58,044 nucleotides of DNA from an uncultured Bacteroidales bacterium (GTDB taxonomy: Bacteria > Bacteroidota > Bacteroidia > Bacteroidales > FEN-979). Below the pieces are notes generated by a model. It was given only the letters and a program-made list of their open reading frames with translations, made no database searches and had not been told where the DNA came from. The stretch covers positions 1-58,044 of the forward strand of contig CAIQUS010000111.1 in NCBI GenBank assembly GCA_903875045.1, in the 5' to 3' direction. How positions within the stretch are numbered: position 1 is the stretch's first letter; every line of letters begins with the position of its first letter. The position numbers were made by a program, and so were the translations under genes. This document shows positions 25,522-40,500 of this stretch, piece by piece.

Positions 25522-28500
25522 TCATCTGATCAGTGTTACGGTTCCCATGGTGGTGGTACTGCCCTTGCCCGTATCGGATCCTTCCCACGCCTTGCCGTTT
25601 TTGAATGTTGCACTGATTTTCCACATGTAAACATCCTGCGGCATGGGCTGGCCGTTGAAGGTGCCATCCCAGACTTCCGTCGGGATACCCAAACAATTTA
25701 CAACATTCGGATCCTGACAGTCAAGTTTGGTGGATTCCCATAGCAGATGTCCCCATTTGTCAAATATCATTGCATGGTAGTCAACCAGGTTCATCCCTTT
25801 GGGTTTAAACTCCCTGCATCCCAAACCGCCCGAGACATTGTCGGGTGAAAAAGCATTCGGGACAAACAGATTGTCGAAAAGGAATTCGTATTTTAAAGAG
25901 GTGGTATCAAAGCAAACGCCATCGTTCCATGTCACCAGTTCAATGACATACGCTTGTTCATCGGAAGCATAGGTTACCACAGGGTTTACTTCATCGGAGG
26001 TGCCTCCGTTGCCAAAGGTCCATTTGAACCCTTTTGCATCTTTGGAGGATTCATTGTTCAACCTGATCTTTCCTTGTTTACCATTGATATTTTCTGTAAC
26101 GGTAAAGGCCGCAATTGGTGATGGGAGCACGGTTACCGGTTTTACAATGGTATCGCTGCAACCATACTCATCCTGCACTTTCAGATAGGTCATATAGGTA
26201 CCCGCTGAATCGAACCGGTAAACCGGATTTTTCACCATCAGCGTATCGTAAGGATTTCTTGGGTTTCCCATGTTCCAAAGCCACTTTATTGGTATGGTAT
26301 CGCCATGCACTGATTTATCTTTGTACTGGATATCGTACCGTACACATGGCATCGTAGTTATAAAAGCTGCCTCTGGAAGCTTATGCACCAGTGCCGTTTT
26401 CCTGAGGGTATCGCCGCACCCCAGATCATTGCGCTGGATGAGGGTCACAGTATGGACCCCAGGTGTCATATACCGGTGAACAGGGTTGATTAGCCGTGAT
26501 GTATCATTCGCCTGTGAGGCAGGATCCCCAAATGTCCAGAGCGTTGAGATGAGAGGTACGCCGTTGCTGTCGGACAGATTGATAAACCGCGATGAATCGC
26601 CTTTGCAAACACCCTCGACACTAAAGTCGGAAACCGGGGATGATTTAACAACCACCTGGAGTCTTGAAGTATCACTAACACCTCCGGTTCCACTTTGTGT
26701 TCTGACAATCAGTGAAACGGGGAAGGTGCCCGTAGCAGAATATGAATGGCTGATTTCGGGGCTATAGGTGGTATAGGTTGTATCCTTTCCATCACCGAAA
26801 CTCCATTTCCACAAATGGATGAGGTCAACCGGGGAAGAATTGTCGGAGAATACCACGCGGCTGTTCTGGCAAGCCAGCGTATCACTGTTGATAAACGAAG
26901 ATGAAATACACGCAGCATTTACATTGATCGTTTCGGTGGCAAGGCATTCATTATGATTATACGCAGTGAATACGGCGGTGAACCAGCCAAATCCGGGGTA
27001 CTGATGAATAAATTCAGCTGGAACCGGAGGTACAAAAGTCGTATCGCTGCCATCACCAAACTGACAGTATAAACTATCTAATGGAACATCGCCGCCGGAT
27101 GATGCATTATGGAAAGTGATAGAATCGCAGCGCAATCCACCGGTGTAGGTTACAGAAACTATTGGAAGCCGGTTCACGGTCACATCTTTGAATACGCTAT
27201 CAACACAATTGTCCGAATTGGATGCTTTGAGTTTCACGGTGTAGGAACCAGGGTTGGCGTAAGTATGGAATGGTTCATAAAGGGTGGAAGTGTTGCCGGT
27301 TCCCGAAGAGGATTCGCCAAACGTCCAGTGAAGGTCGGAAAGAATATCCCCCGCTGCAAGACTCACCGGCGTAAACGCTGTTGGTGTGCCAAGGCAACTT
27401 GGCGGGGCAGTAAAGGTGAATGCAAATCCCGGTTTGATGAAAATTGTTGAATCGATGGTGTCATAACAACCATTCGCATCATGAACAATCAGTTGTACCA
27501 ACTGGTTTGACGCCAGGTTGCTGTACACAAACACCGGATTGGGCGATGTGCTGTATGAGCCAGGCGCAAAAGTCCAGCTCCAGCTTGTTACCGGAGATCC
27601 TGCAGGTACTGATTGATCGGTAAACGTTACCTTGCCCTCAGGGCAATAGAAACTGAAATAACTGAAGTTGGCTGATGGCCGTTGCAGGATTATGACTGGA
27701 ATGCTGACCGAATCAGTACACCCGCCGGAATTGGTCACCATAAGTTTAACGGTGAATGTTCCCGGATTGGCGTAAATATGGACAGGGTTTTGCACGGTGG
27801 CAAAATTTCCGTCCCCGAAATTCCAACTCCAGGCGGTAATCGAACCAACTGAGGTAGTCGACTGATCGGTAAATTGGGTAGGTCCGCCCCTGCAAAAACC
27901 GGAGGCAGCAAACAATGCGGTCGGCGCTGTTTTTACAAGTATCATGTGGTTCACCGAGTGCTGGCAACCCATGCTGGTGGTAACTGTGAGTGTAACGGTA
28001 TAACTGCCGGGTGTTGCGTACAGATGAGTGGGGTTCTGACTGGTACCAAAGGGGCTTCCGTCACCAAAATCCCACAACCAGCTGATGATGGTTCCGGACG
28101 AAGAGGTAGATTGGTCGGTGAAATGGACCAATGAACCATCGCATGCCGTATCCGCGGTAAAATCAGCAATCGGGTTGGCGCTGATGGTTACCGTTTTTTC
28201 GACGGTATCGTAACACTGGTAGGCGTTGTGAATGATCAGGCGCACCTGATATGTTCCGGAATTGACGAAGGTATGGGTAGGATTCTGCAGGATCGACTGA
28301 TTATTTACACCAGATCCGGGGTCGCCAAAATCCCAGTCCCACGAAACGACCGACCCACTGCCATTGGGTTGAGAGGTATCGGTAAACTGAATCGGGGATC
28401 CCTGGCAACTGACAGATGAATAGGTGAAATTGGCAACCGGAGGGTTGTACACGGTCACTACATTCGAAGCACTGGCTGTGCAGCTGTCTGTGGTTTTCAC

Positions 28501-31500
28501 AGTCAGGATAACGTTGTATGTTCCGGCAGTAGCATACGTATGGATGACAGGTGAATAAGCAGGGAAGTTGATGACCGTATCATGTCCGTCGCCAAAATCC
28601 CAGGTCCATATTACAATATAACCTTGTGTATAGGTGGATTGATCAATAAAGGATACCTCAGATCCGCTACAATTCTCCGTGCTGTTTGAAAATGCGGCAA
28701 ATGGTGCCGGGCTGAGGTGTACTACTTTGGTCTTGAAATTTGTACATTGTCCGGAATTCATCACAGTGAGTTTCACCGTAAAGGGCCCTGCGGTGGTATA
28801 GAGATGCGATGGATTGGGTACCGTGGCATGTATTGAGCCATCCCCGAAATCCCAGTCCCAGGTAAGAATGGTTCCGGGATTGGTGGTGGACTGGTCGGTA
28901 AAATGGACCAAAGATCCCTGGCATACGGTGTCGAAAGTAAAATTGGCAACCGGCAGCACATTGATGATAACGGGTTTTACCAATGAATCCTTACAACCAC
29001 CTGCATTTGCGATAACCATTTTAACGTTGAAAGTACCTGACGCGGTAAATGCGTGGAGAGGATTCTGAAGCGTGGAGGTATTGCCAGTACCGCTCAAGGG
29101 GTCGTTGAAATTCCAGCGCCAGGATGTAATCGGGCCGCCGCCATTCAACAGGCTTGAATCAGTAAACTGTACATTTTGTCCCACGCAAAGCACATCTGAA
29201 TGATAAAATGCGGCATCTGGTCCGGAGACGCTCTGGATGAGGTGTTCCACCCAGGCAGTACAACTGTCGCTCGTTTTAACGGTAAGTCTTACGACATGCT
29301 GGGATGCAGTACCAACAAACGTATGGGTGACATTTGGAACAGATGGGTATAATATAGTTGTATCCGTTCCATCGCCAAAATTCCATACCCATTTCACGAT
29401 CTGGCCATGAGGGGTGGTCGATGTGTTGGTATAGGTTACCGGGGCACCATGGCACCGGGGGGCATTGGTTTGGAATCCCGCAACAGGAAGTGGAAGAACC
29501 AATACATTAATGGTGGTATCATGGCTGCAGTAATTTGAATTTTTAACCGTCAGTTTTACAGGGTAAGTACCCGCATATACATAAACATGCGAGGGGTTCT
29601 GGGAAGCAGAAACAGGGCTGCCATCGCCGAAATCCCATTGCCATTCAATGTTTGAGGCGGCATGCGGGGTGGAGGTGTCGGTGAATTGGGTTGCTGAGCC
29701 AAGGCAGGCTGTATTGTAGGTAAACATGGGGGTGGGGCCTTGCTGCACTGTAACGACCTTGATGATCGTATCCCGGCAGCTGCCGGAATTGATTACAATC
29801 AGGCGGACCTGATAAGTTCCGGTTGCACTGAATACATGAACCGGAGATTGAGTTGTGTCCGTATTGTTTTGGCCCGACAAAGGATCATCAAAATTCCAGT
29901 GCCAGGTTACAACAGAACCACCACCATTGAGCAGAGAGAGATCGGTAAATTGGACCTCTTCATTCTCACATGCATTGCTAAAAGAGAAGTTGGCAGCAGG
30001 AGCAGGGGTAATCTGTATATTTCTGGTGATCACGGCTGAACATCCTTTGTTGGTAGTAACTGTCAGCGTTACAGCATACATGTTTGGCAAGGAATATACA
30101 TGGGATATTTGCGAAAATCCCGACCAGAATATAGTAGTATCGGAACCATCCCCGAATTCCCAATGCCAGGATTGCAGGTAGTTGCTTCCAGTGGCATGAG
30201 ATTGATCGGTAAAGGTAACCGCGTTGCCGGTACATCTCGGGGCATCATGCGAAAACCATACGAAAGGCAGTTCACTCACAGAAACAGTGTGCGAAAAAGT
30301 ATTCACACAATCGTTGGTATCTGTCACGAAGAGGGTAACAAGGTAGTTGCCGGTCGCCGGATACAGATGCGAAGGTTCAAACGGAGAGGTAAATGTAGCT
30401 GAATTGCCATCTCCGAAATTCCATTGCCAGGTGGCAATCCGGCCAATATCAAGCCCGGTGAGATGGAACTGTGTCGGAAAACCAAGGCAGGCGGAGTCGC
30501 TGGTAAAATCGACCTGCGGGGTAGCGAAAATACGCACCAGTACACTGTCGCTATAGGTGACTTCGCACAAAGTCTGCGGATGCCGTGCTTCTACCTGATA
30601 TATCCCCGGGGTCGTCTTCCAGCCAAAAGAGATTGGCGCTCCGGTGCCAGGCAGTGGCGTGCCGCTTGGCATCCCTGAAAACAGCAACTGGTATAAGATA
30701 CCTGTTTGGGAACCATCAAGGCCGATTTCAATGCCTGAGCCACCTTCGCAGTATCCGCCACCATTGGTGGAAGTCATGTTATAAGTGTCCGGTTGCGGGT
30801 ACACTGTAATAGTGAAAAATGGTCCTGTCTGGGTTACGGTACAGTTCGCATCGGTCACCGACAAAATGGTGTAGGTGGTTGTTGCAATAGGGCTGACACT
30901 CAGATTGTAAGGACTAGCCGGAATGTTGTTGATGGTAAAATTGTTCAGACCATCCGTATAAGTGACAGACCATGGACCAAGGCCTGACAGGGTCATGGTC
31001 ACAAAGACTGAGGTGCCTTCGCAGATGGTGTCTGTTCCGCTCAAAGTTATGGCCGGCAACGGCTTGAAGGTAATGGTTATGGTATCCGAATCAATCACTG
31101 GAGCACATTGCTGCAAGCCGTTCACCGTCATGATCAGGGAGACAAATCCTTGCTGGAGATCGATCAATCCCGGGGTATAATGTGGTTGCAGGAGGGTTGA
31201 ATTGTCAAATACCCCATCCCCCAGGGAACTCCAGAGCACCGACATGTAATGGGCAGCCGAACTGTGCATCGGGATAGCCACATTCGGGCAGGAAAGTGTA
31301 TCATTGCCTGCGTTGGCAACGGGTAAAGGATAAAGGGAAAGCAGTAAGCTGTCGGAAACTGTTTCGGTGAGGCAACTGAGTACCCCGTGAACGGAAAGCC
31401 TGAGCATCGCCGATCCGGTAAGAATATCCAACGGTCCAGGTGTATATACAGGGTTGAGGGTGTGGATGTTGTTGAAAGTTCCATCACCCGAAGTGATCCA

Positions 31501-34500
31501 TAAAAGATCGGAATTGCGCTGGACTGTTGCAAAAACATGATAAGACTGGTTGGCGCAAATGGTTGTATCCGGCCCGACATTCACCATAGGAAGTTTGTTC
31601 AGGATCAGCTTCATGGTATCCCGGTCGGTTTCAAGTGAACAATGAGCTAACCCATTTGCTGTGAGGACAAGACGGACGCTTCCTGTAGTCCGGTCGTTGG
31701 TGCCGGCCGTATAGGTTGCATCAAGAATGGCCGGATTGTCAAACGAACCATCTCCCAATGTTGTCCATAGAACCGATGATTGGTGCTGCGCACTGCCGGA
31801 AAGCCGGTATGACCAATTTTCACAAATGGTATCGTCCGGTCCTGCAGAAGCCACAGGCAATGGCTGAAAGTACAGGGTCAGAAAATCGGAGATGGTATCG
31901 CCCATACAGGAAAGTGTTCCATGAACCGTCAGCTTTAACTGGACATGCCCTGCCAGTTGATCGAGCGGCCCGGGGGAATAAACAGGGTTTAAAACAATGG
32001 CATTGTCGAAGGTCCCATCGCCCATGGTGGTCCAGTGCATGGTGGAAACGTGTTGAACCGAAGCATTCAGGGAAGCTGTTTGGGTAACGCAGATCGTGTC
32101 GTTTGCCCCTGCATCGACGATGGGGAAGGGGTTGATGGTAACAATGATCGTATCGGTCACTGAAACAGACATGCATTCGGGGGAACCATAAACCATGAGT
32201 ACCAGGTTGACAGAGCCTGAAGTTATATCAGCAGGCCCCGGTGTATAAACAGGGTTCAGGATGGCGGGATCAGAGAGGATCCCATCACCCATGGTTGACC
32301 ATATTGAAGATGTATAACTTGTAGCCTGACCGGCCAGTTGCAGCGTATATGTTGCACAAATGGCCGTATCATTGCCTGCAAATGCAACAGGTCCCGGTGT
32401 TAATATCACATGATCTGGCAGGGTGTCGGAACACAAAGTAGCAACGGTTGTGGCGATCACAAAATAGGAACCTGCAGGTTGTAACCCAAAGGTAACCGGG
32501 CCGCCAGTTCCAGGCACTGTCGCTATGGAAAATCCATTTCTGTAAAGCTCGTAGGAAACACCATTCTGAGACCCGGCAAGGCTGATTTCAGCCGGGGCGC
32601 AATTGGCACCCTGCGGCAGAACGGCAAAAGTGAGTGGTGAGGGCTGTATGTTGGTACTGCCTGTCATCATGGTGTCGCAGGAAGTGATGGTATTCACAGC
32701 CTTCACGGTATAAATTCCCACCTGGTACTGAAGTCCGAAATGAATGATAAATCCGGTTCCAGGGAGGGTTGAAACAGGTATGTTATTTCGAAGCAGTTGG
32801 TATGAAACCCCGATATGGGAGCCATTCAGGTAAATATCGGTCCCGACACATTGATCGCCGGCAGGCTGCACGAGGAAACTCTCCGGCAATGGGCTCAGTA
32901 CAGTTGCACCATTCATCACTGAATTGCAGGAATTAGTACTGTATACTGCTTGTACCGTGTATTTGCCGGGATAGAACTGATTCCCGAACCAGATGGCACT
33001 GCCGGTACCCGCAACCGGGCCTGCAGCAATGAACAAGCTGTCGCGGATCAAGGTGTAATTCACCCCGGTTTCAGAACCATCCAGTCCGATGTTCATATTG
33101 GCACAGCCAACACCGTTGGGTATGACATTGTATTTTGTCGGAAGAGCGAAAATTCGCACACTATCGGCCATGGGATACTGGCAATCGGTAACGGTATCGG
33201 TCGCTGTGATTTTATACACCCCGCTGGTTTGGTAAGTGCCAAATATCAGTGGCCCGCCGGTTCCCATGAGGGTGTCGAGATAAATCGTTCCGTTCAGAAT
33301 CAGTATATACCTTTTTCCTGATTGCGATCCATTGAGGCGAACGATTGCGGGGGCACAGGTATCCCTGGAAGGGAGAATGTTATAAACCACCGCCGGAGGC
33401 TCAATGGTGACGCTTCCGGGCATCCAGCCATAGCAATCGGTTGTTGGGTTGTAGGCCACAATCCGGTAAACACCCGGCAGATGCTGCGATCCGAAAATAA
33501 GGGCTGATCCGGTTCCAGCGTGAGGTAAGCCGACATTGGTCAGACTGTCGCGTCTGAGCTGGTACATGAGGCCTGTTTCTGAATTGGAGAGTCCGATGAT
33601 GGTTGGTGAACAGTTGATCCCGGCAGGGGTAATCGTATACTCAATGGGGCCGGGCATAATCGTGGTGGTTCCATCCATCAGCGTATCACAGGTGGTTATG
33701 GTGTTCACGGCTTTCACGGTATAAACACCTGCGAGGAATTGTTTTCCGAAACTCAGCATGGTGCCATTGCCATCTTTGGTAACCTGAATGATACTGTTAC
33801 GGAGCAACTGATAAGAAATGCCCGTTTGGGATCCATTGAGATAGATTTCGGTTCCTGCACACTGACTGCCCTGGGGTTCGATCTGATAGGTAACCGGCAG
33901 TGGCAATAGGATGGCGCTGCCATTCATCACCGAATGACATGATGTGGAGGCAAAAGTTGCTTCTATCGTATAAGTCCCCGGAAGGGATTGGGCTCCAAAA
34001 GAAAATGCTCCTCCTGTACAAGGTATAGGACCTGCCACGATGATCGACCCGTTGCGGATCAATGTATACAACACGCCGCTCTGACAGTTGTCGAGACCGA
34101 TGGGTGAATTTGCACAGGCAATGCCGTTGGGGGTGATGTTGTATTTAATAGGAGTGGCAAATATCCGGAGGCTGTCAGCCATCCAGTATTCACAATGGGT
34201 GAGGGTATCAATGGCCTTGATCTTATAAGTTCCGGCGGTTTGGTAGGAGCCGAACAGGAGCGGCTGGCCGGTACCATATAAACTGTCGAGGTATTGGGTT
34301 TCATTTAAAATTAACCGGTAGGATATACCGGTTTGTGAACCATTCAGCCTGATGAGGGCAATGGCACATGTATCGCCCGAAGGCAGCATGTTGTAAACGG
34401 TGGGTGCTGGCTGGATGGTGGCATCACCATTCATCCATGAATAGCAGTGTGTCAAAGGATTATAAGCAATCACGCGGTATTTTCCGGGAAGATATTGCGG

Positions 34501-37500
34501 ACCGAAATTGAGGGAAACACCCGTTCCGGGGATGGGAGGTCCGACATTGATCAGGCTGTCGCGGCGCAACTGATAATTTATACCGATTTGTGAGCCAGTT
34601 ACCTGGACGATTTGGCCGGGGCAGAGGATCCCGGGAGGAATTACCGTAAAAATTTCAGGGGCTGGATGCAGGGTTACTGTGCCGATTGCATCCGTTTTGC
34701 ATTTGGTGATGGGGTTGATTGCGACCACACGGTACGTACCAGTGTCGTATTGATGGCCAAATGTAAGTAAGCCGAACTGTCCAGTGCCAGGACGCATGGA
34801 AATGGTGTCATTTCCCCGGATCAGATAATAATTGATACCGGCTTCAGAACCATTGATCAGCACTTCGGTTCCATAGCAGGTATCGCCCTGCGGAACGAGC
34901 AGATAAGCAGCAGGCACAGGGTGAACAACGATGACCGCGCTGTCGTGCATCATTTTACTGAGGCCGGAGGAAAGGTTGATTCCCTGCACGGTATATAAAC
35001 CTGCCGTGGTGAATTTTCCGAATATTAATGTGTCCTCAGCCGCAGTGCCCAACATTTCTTTGAAAGTGAGTCCATTTCTTTTTAGAATATATTTTACATT
35101 GAACTCCGAACCATCAATTCCAACGACTTTACCGGAATCGCCTTCACAGATTACTCCGCCGCCGAAAACATTAAAAATATTCGGATAATAGATCACGCAG
35201 ACCCTGATGCTGTCGGGGAAATATTTTTCACAACCTGTAATAATGTTTGTGGCCCTCACATGATAATATCCGGCAAGTGTTTTATATCCAAAATTCAATG
35301 GACCAGGCCCTAGTAGTGAGGGCGCAATGGGAACTGTATCATGAAACAACGTGTAACTGATGTTGGTATCAGAATTCGCCAGACCAATTTTAATGCCCAA
35401 TCCACCAAAAGTATAACAGCTGTCTCTTGAGGTAGTCATGGGATACACCGTTGGCAGCGGATTAACCGTTACCGTAACAGAATTGTTCATAAACCGGGAG
35501 CAATCGGTCACCGTATTCATTGCATTCACGGTATAAACCCCTGCGATGAATTGATTTGGAAACGACATGGTTGTGCCGTCGCCAACAAGAAATGCCACCG
35601 AATCAACACCCCGGTAAAGAGTATAAGCGATGCCGGATTCTGTATTTTCAACAGTGATGGGAACACCCGGACCTTCGGCACAATAAGCACCGCCGCCGGA
35701 GATGATTTTGGAAACAGGCAGCGGATTGACCGTAACGGTGTAAATACTTACCTGGCCCAGACAAGTCGCAAATTCAGGGGTGACGGAATAGTTCACATCG
35801 ACCGGGACAAGCGATGAATTGGTGAGTATTTCTGCGGGTATGGTATTTCCGCACGAAGCCGCACATGGCGTGGCACCGGTACCAGAGGGGGCAACGGTCC
35901 AGGTGAAGGTGGTGTTGGCGACGGAGGAGAATAAGCCAACAGCCGTCGTAGAATGTTCCGAGCATATTACCTGGTTTGGTAATGAGAAAATCGTATTTGG
36001 TGTAGGATTTACCGTGAAAGTGAAAGTTTTTGGAGGTCCAATACAACTTGCAGGTCCATTGGCAAAATGAGGAGTCACTACGATCGTGGCAATTACTGGT
36101 GCATTCACTGCATTTATGGCAATAAATGATGGGATGTCGCCAGTGCCATTTGAAGAAAGGCCTATACTAATTTGGTCATTTGTCCAGGTGTAGGTTGTAA
36201 TTCCATTTGAATTTAGGGTGCCGAAAATAACTGGTGTGGTGCTGAAAGAATTACACAGCACCTGGTCTGATGGTTGATTGACCTGACCAGTCGGATTTAC
36301 AGTAATGGTAAAAGTTGTTGTTGGTCCATCACAGGTGACAGATCCATTGGTGAATTGAGGTGTTACTGTTATAGTTGCCACAATGGGAGTGAAACCTGTA
36401 TTTATGGCGGTGAAAGCTGCAATATCACCGGTTCCACCTGCTGCCAGACCAATCGATGTCTCGTTATTGGTCCATAAATAGGTTGAGGTACCCCCAAAGT
36501 TTGTTGACACGAAATTTATTGGAGCAGTGCTTTGACCATTGCACACAACCTGGTTTGCCGGCTGATTCATCTGTCCGGATGGATTCACAGCAATGGTAAA
36601 TGTTTTAGCCGGTCCGTCGCAAGTGACGGTTCCATTGTTGAAATGAGGTGTCACCGTAATCGTTGCTACAATAGGTGTTGATCCGGTGTTTACAGTCGTA
36701 AAAATCGGAATATCACCAGTGCCGGAGGCTGATAAGCCGATCCCGGACTGATTATTTATCCAGGTGAAAACTGTCGTTCCGCCAGTAGTTGTTGTAGAAA
36801 AAGTGATTGCTGATGTATTAAAGTTATTGCAGACCACCTGACTGGGTGGTTGATTCACCTGTGCGGTAGGATTCACTTCAATGGTAAAGGTTTTTGAGCC
36901 ACCTTCACAGGTTACCGATCCGTTGGAAAAATGAGGTGTTACGATGATTGTCGCCGTGACTGGTGAGGTACCGGTGTTGATGGCAGTAAAAGAGGAGATA
37001 TTTCCTGATCCAATAGCAGGTAACCCAATGCTTGCCTGGTCATTGGTCCATGAATAGGTGGTGGTTCCTCCTGAATTACTGGAAACAAAAATGACGGATG
37101 CAGTGTTTCCTCCATTACAGAGATACTGGTTCGCAGGTTGATCCATCTGACCGCCCGGGTTTACAGTTATTGAAAAACTCTTAGCGGGGCCTTCACAGGT
37201 TACCGTGCCATTTGTAAAAAAGGGTGTTACGGTGATGGTGGCAACAACGGGACTGGAACCGGTGTTGATTGCAGCAAACGACGGGATGTCTCCACTACCG
37301 CTCCCGGCCAATCCAATACTGGTCTGATCATTGGTCCATGTATAAGCAGTTGTACCCCCGGTAAGAACTGTTGTAAATACGACAGGATTTGTATTTGCGC
37401 TGTTGCAAAGAACCTGATTCAATGGTTGATTGACAAATCCTGATGGATTTACTGTTATGTGGAATGTTTTGACAGGTCCATCACATGTTACATTGCCATA

Positions 37501-40500
37501 GGTGTAGTGGGGAGTCACCGAAATAGTTGCAATAACCGGGGATGTACCTGTATTCAGAGTGGTAAATGATGCTATATGGCCTGTGCCATTGGCAGCCAAA
37601 CCAATACTCGTCTGGTCATTTGTCCATGAATAGGTGGTGGTCCCTAAAGTATTGATGGTTGTAAAGGTAACGGATGAATTTGAATTGTTACAGATTACCT
37701 GGTCATCAGGAGTATTTACCTGTCCTGTTGGATTAACAGTGATGGTGAAAGTTTGAGCCGTCCCGTCGCATGTCACCAAACCATTCGTAAAATGTGGTGT
37801 CACCGTAATGGAGGCTACCACCGGTGCAGTACCTGAATTGTTGGCAGTAAAGGATGCAATATTGCCGGTACCACTGGCAGCTAAACCAATACTTGTTTGA
37901 TCATTTGTCCATGTGTAAGTTGTAATACCAGTAGTGTTGCTGGTCGTAAAGGTCACCAAAGCGGTTGAACCGTTGTTACAAACAACCTGGTCAGTCGGAT
38001 CATTCACCTGTCCTGTTGGATTGATGGTAACTACAACATCAATAGGCACCCCGTTGCAATTGTCTATCGCCGGTGTGATATGGTAGGTAACAGTTGCCGG
38101 TGAAGTGGTAGTATTGGTAAGTGTTTGAGCAATTGTATTGCCGGCCCCGTCAGCAAAGCCAGAGGCAGTGCCTGATGTAAGTGATGCAGTCCATGAATAG
38201 GTAACAATTGCTCCTGTAATATTTGTGGTTAATGCAATACTTGTCGTTGCGCCATTGCAGATTGTCTGAGATGGCGGAGAAGCAATGACATCAGGGGTAG
38301 GCTGTACCGTGACATCAAAATTAAATGGAGTGCCCGGGCAAATGGTCACACCCGGACCAGTAGGTGTAATGACGTATCTCACTATACCCGGGGAAGTGCC
38401 CGAATTTATTATAGTATGGTTGATCATGTTGCCGCAACCTGAGTTGCAGGCACTGAAACCGTTTATATTGCCTGCTGGTAAAGTAATAACTGAAGCTGTC
38501 CAGGTAAAAGTCGTTCCTGTCGTAGCTGATGTGATGGTGTAGTTCACTCCTGTATTGTTGCAAATGGTTTTTGCAGGAGAACTGGTTACTGTTGCTGTAG
38601 GATTTACTGTAATCGTAAAGCTTTGGGTGCTTCCCTGGCAGCTGGTCCCCCCACTGGTGAAAACCGGGGTGACGGTAATGGTGGCAACGACAGGCATCGT
38701 ACCGGAGTTCGTGGCTGTAAAACCGGAGATATTACCTGTACCACTGTCTGCAAGGCCAATGCTTGTTGTGTTATTCGTCCAGGTGTAGGTAGTGCTCCCG
38801 CCTGTGTTGTTGGTGGTAAAGGTTACCGGTGATGTATTCGAACTATTGCACAATTCCTGATCGGCAGGTTTATTTACCTGCCCGGTCGGGTTCACAGTAA
38901 TGGTGAATATTTGTGATGGCCCGCTGCAGGGAAAAGTACCAATGGTGAGGTGAGGGGTTACTGTGATTGTGGCTGTAACAGGTGTATTACCTGAATTGAC
39001 AGCGCCGAAAGCGGCAATATTGCCAGTGCCATTCGATGCTAATCCAATACTTGTCTGGTCATTTGTCCATGTGTAGGTCGTTGTGCCGGAAGTATTGTTG
39101 GTTGTAAAGGTGACCGAAGTGTTTGAACCGTTGCAGACAACCTGGTCTGACGGATCATTCACCTGTCCGGATGGGTTAACTGTAATGGTGAATGTTTTGG
39201 TTGATCCAGTGCATGTAATACCTCCGTTTGTAAACACAGGTGTAACAACAATGGTGGCAACTACTGGTAATGAACCGCTATTGATTGTTATGAATGGCAA
39301 TATATTTCCTGAACCACTTGCTGCCAGTCCGATACCGGGGGTGTTGTTTGTCCATGAATAGGTTGTGATTCCGCCTGTAAGGGTGGTCCCAAAAGTAATT
39401 TGTGCAGTTGAAGTACCATTGCAAACTTCCTGACTGGCCGGTTGATTTACCTGCCCGTCAGGATTGATGGTAACAACAACATCAATGGGAATTCCCGTAC
39501 AGTTGTTAATGGCGGGTGTGATATGGTAGGTAACAGTTGCCGGTGAAGTGGTCGTATTGGTAAGTGTTTGAGCAATTGTGTTGCCAGCCCCGTCAGCAAA
39601 GCCCGTGGCAGTGCCTGATGTGAGTGATGCAGTCCATGAATAGGTAACTGTGGCTCCGGTAGTGTTTGTTGTTAAAGCAATGCTTGTTGTTGAGCCATTG
39701 CAGATTGTCTGAGATGGCGGAGAAGCAATGACATCAGGGGTAGGCTGTACCGTGACATCAAAATTAAATGGAGTACCCGGGCAAATGGTCACACCTGGGC
39801 CGGTTGGTGTGATGATATATCTCACCACTCCTGGGGAAGTGCCCGAATTTGCTAAAGTATGGTTGATCATGTTGCCGCAACCTGAGTTGCAGGCACTGAA
39901 ACCATTTACATTGCCTGTTGGTAAAGTAATAACTGAAGCTGTCCATGTAAAAGTCGTTCCGGTCGTAGCTGAGGTGATGGTGTAATTCACTCCTGTATTG
40001 TTGCAGATTGTTTTTGCCGGATCACTGGTTACTGTTGCTGTTGGATTTACAGTGATCGTAAAGCTTTGGGTGCTTCCCTGGCAGCTTGTCCCTCCATTGG
40101 TAAAAACTGGGGTGACAGTAATGGTGGCAACTACAGGCATCGTGCCGGAGTTCGTGGCTGTAAAAGCAGAAATATTACCTGTGCCACTGGCTGCTAGGCC
40201 AATGGTTGTTGTGTTATTTATCCAGGTATAAGTAGTGATTCCTCCAATGTTAGTTGTGGTAAAGTCGACCTGTGAAGTAGTCGAATTATTGCACAATTCC
40301 TGATCGGCAGGTTTATTTACCTGCCCGGTCGGGTTCACAGTTATCGTGAATATTTGTGATGGCCCGCTGCATGGAAAATTACCAATGGTGAGGTGAGGTG
40401 TCACAGTGATGGTTGCTGTTACAGGAGCATTGCCTGAATTAACCGCACCGAAGGCGGCAATATTACCAGTGCCACTGGCTGCCAATCCAATACTCATCTG

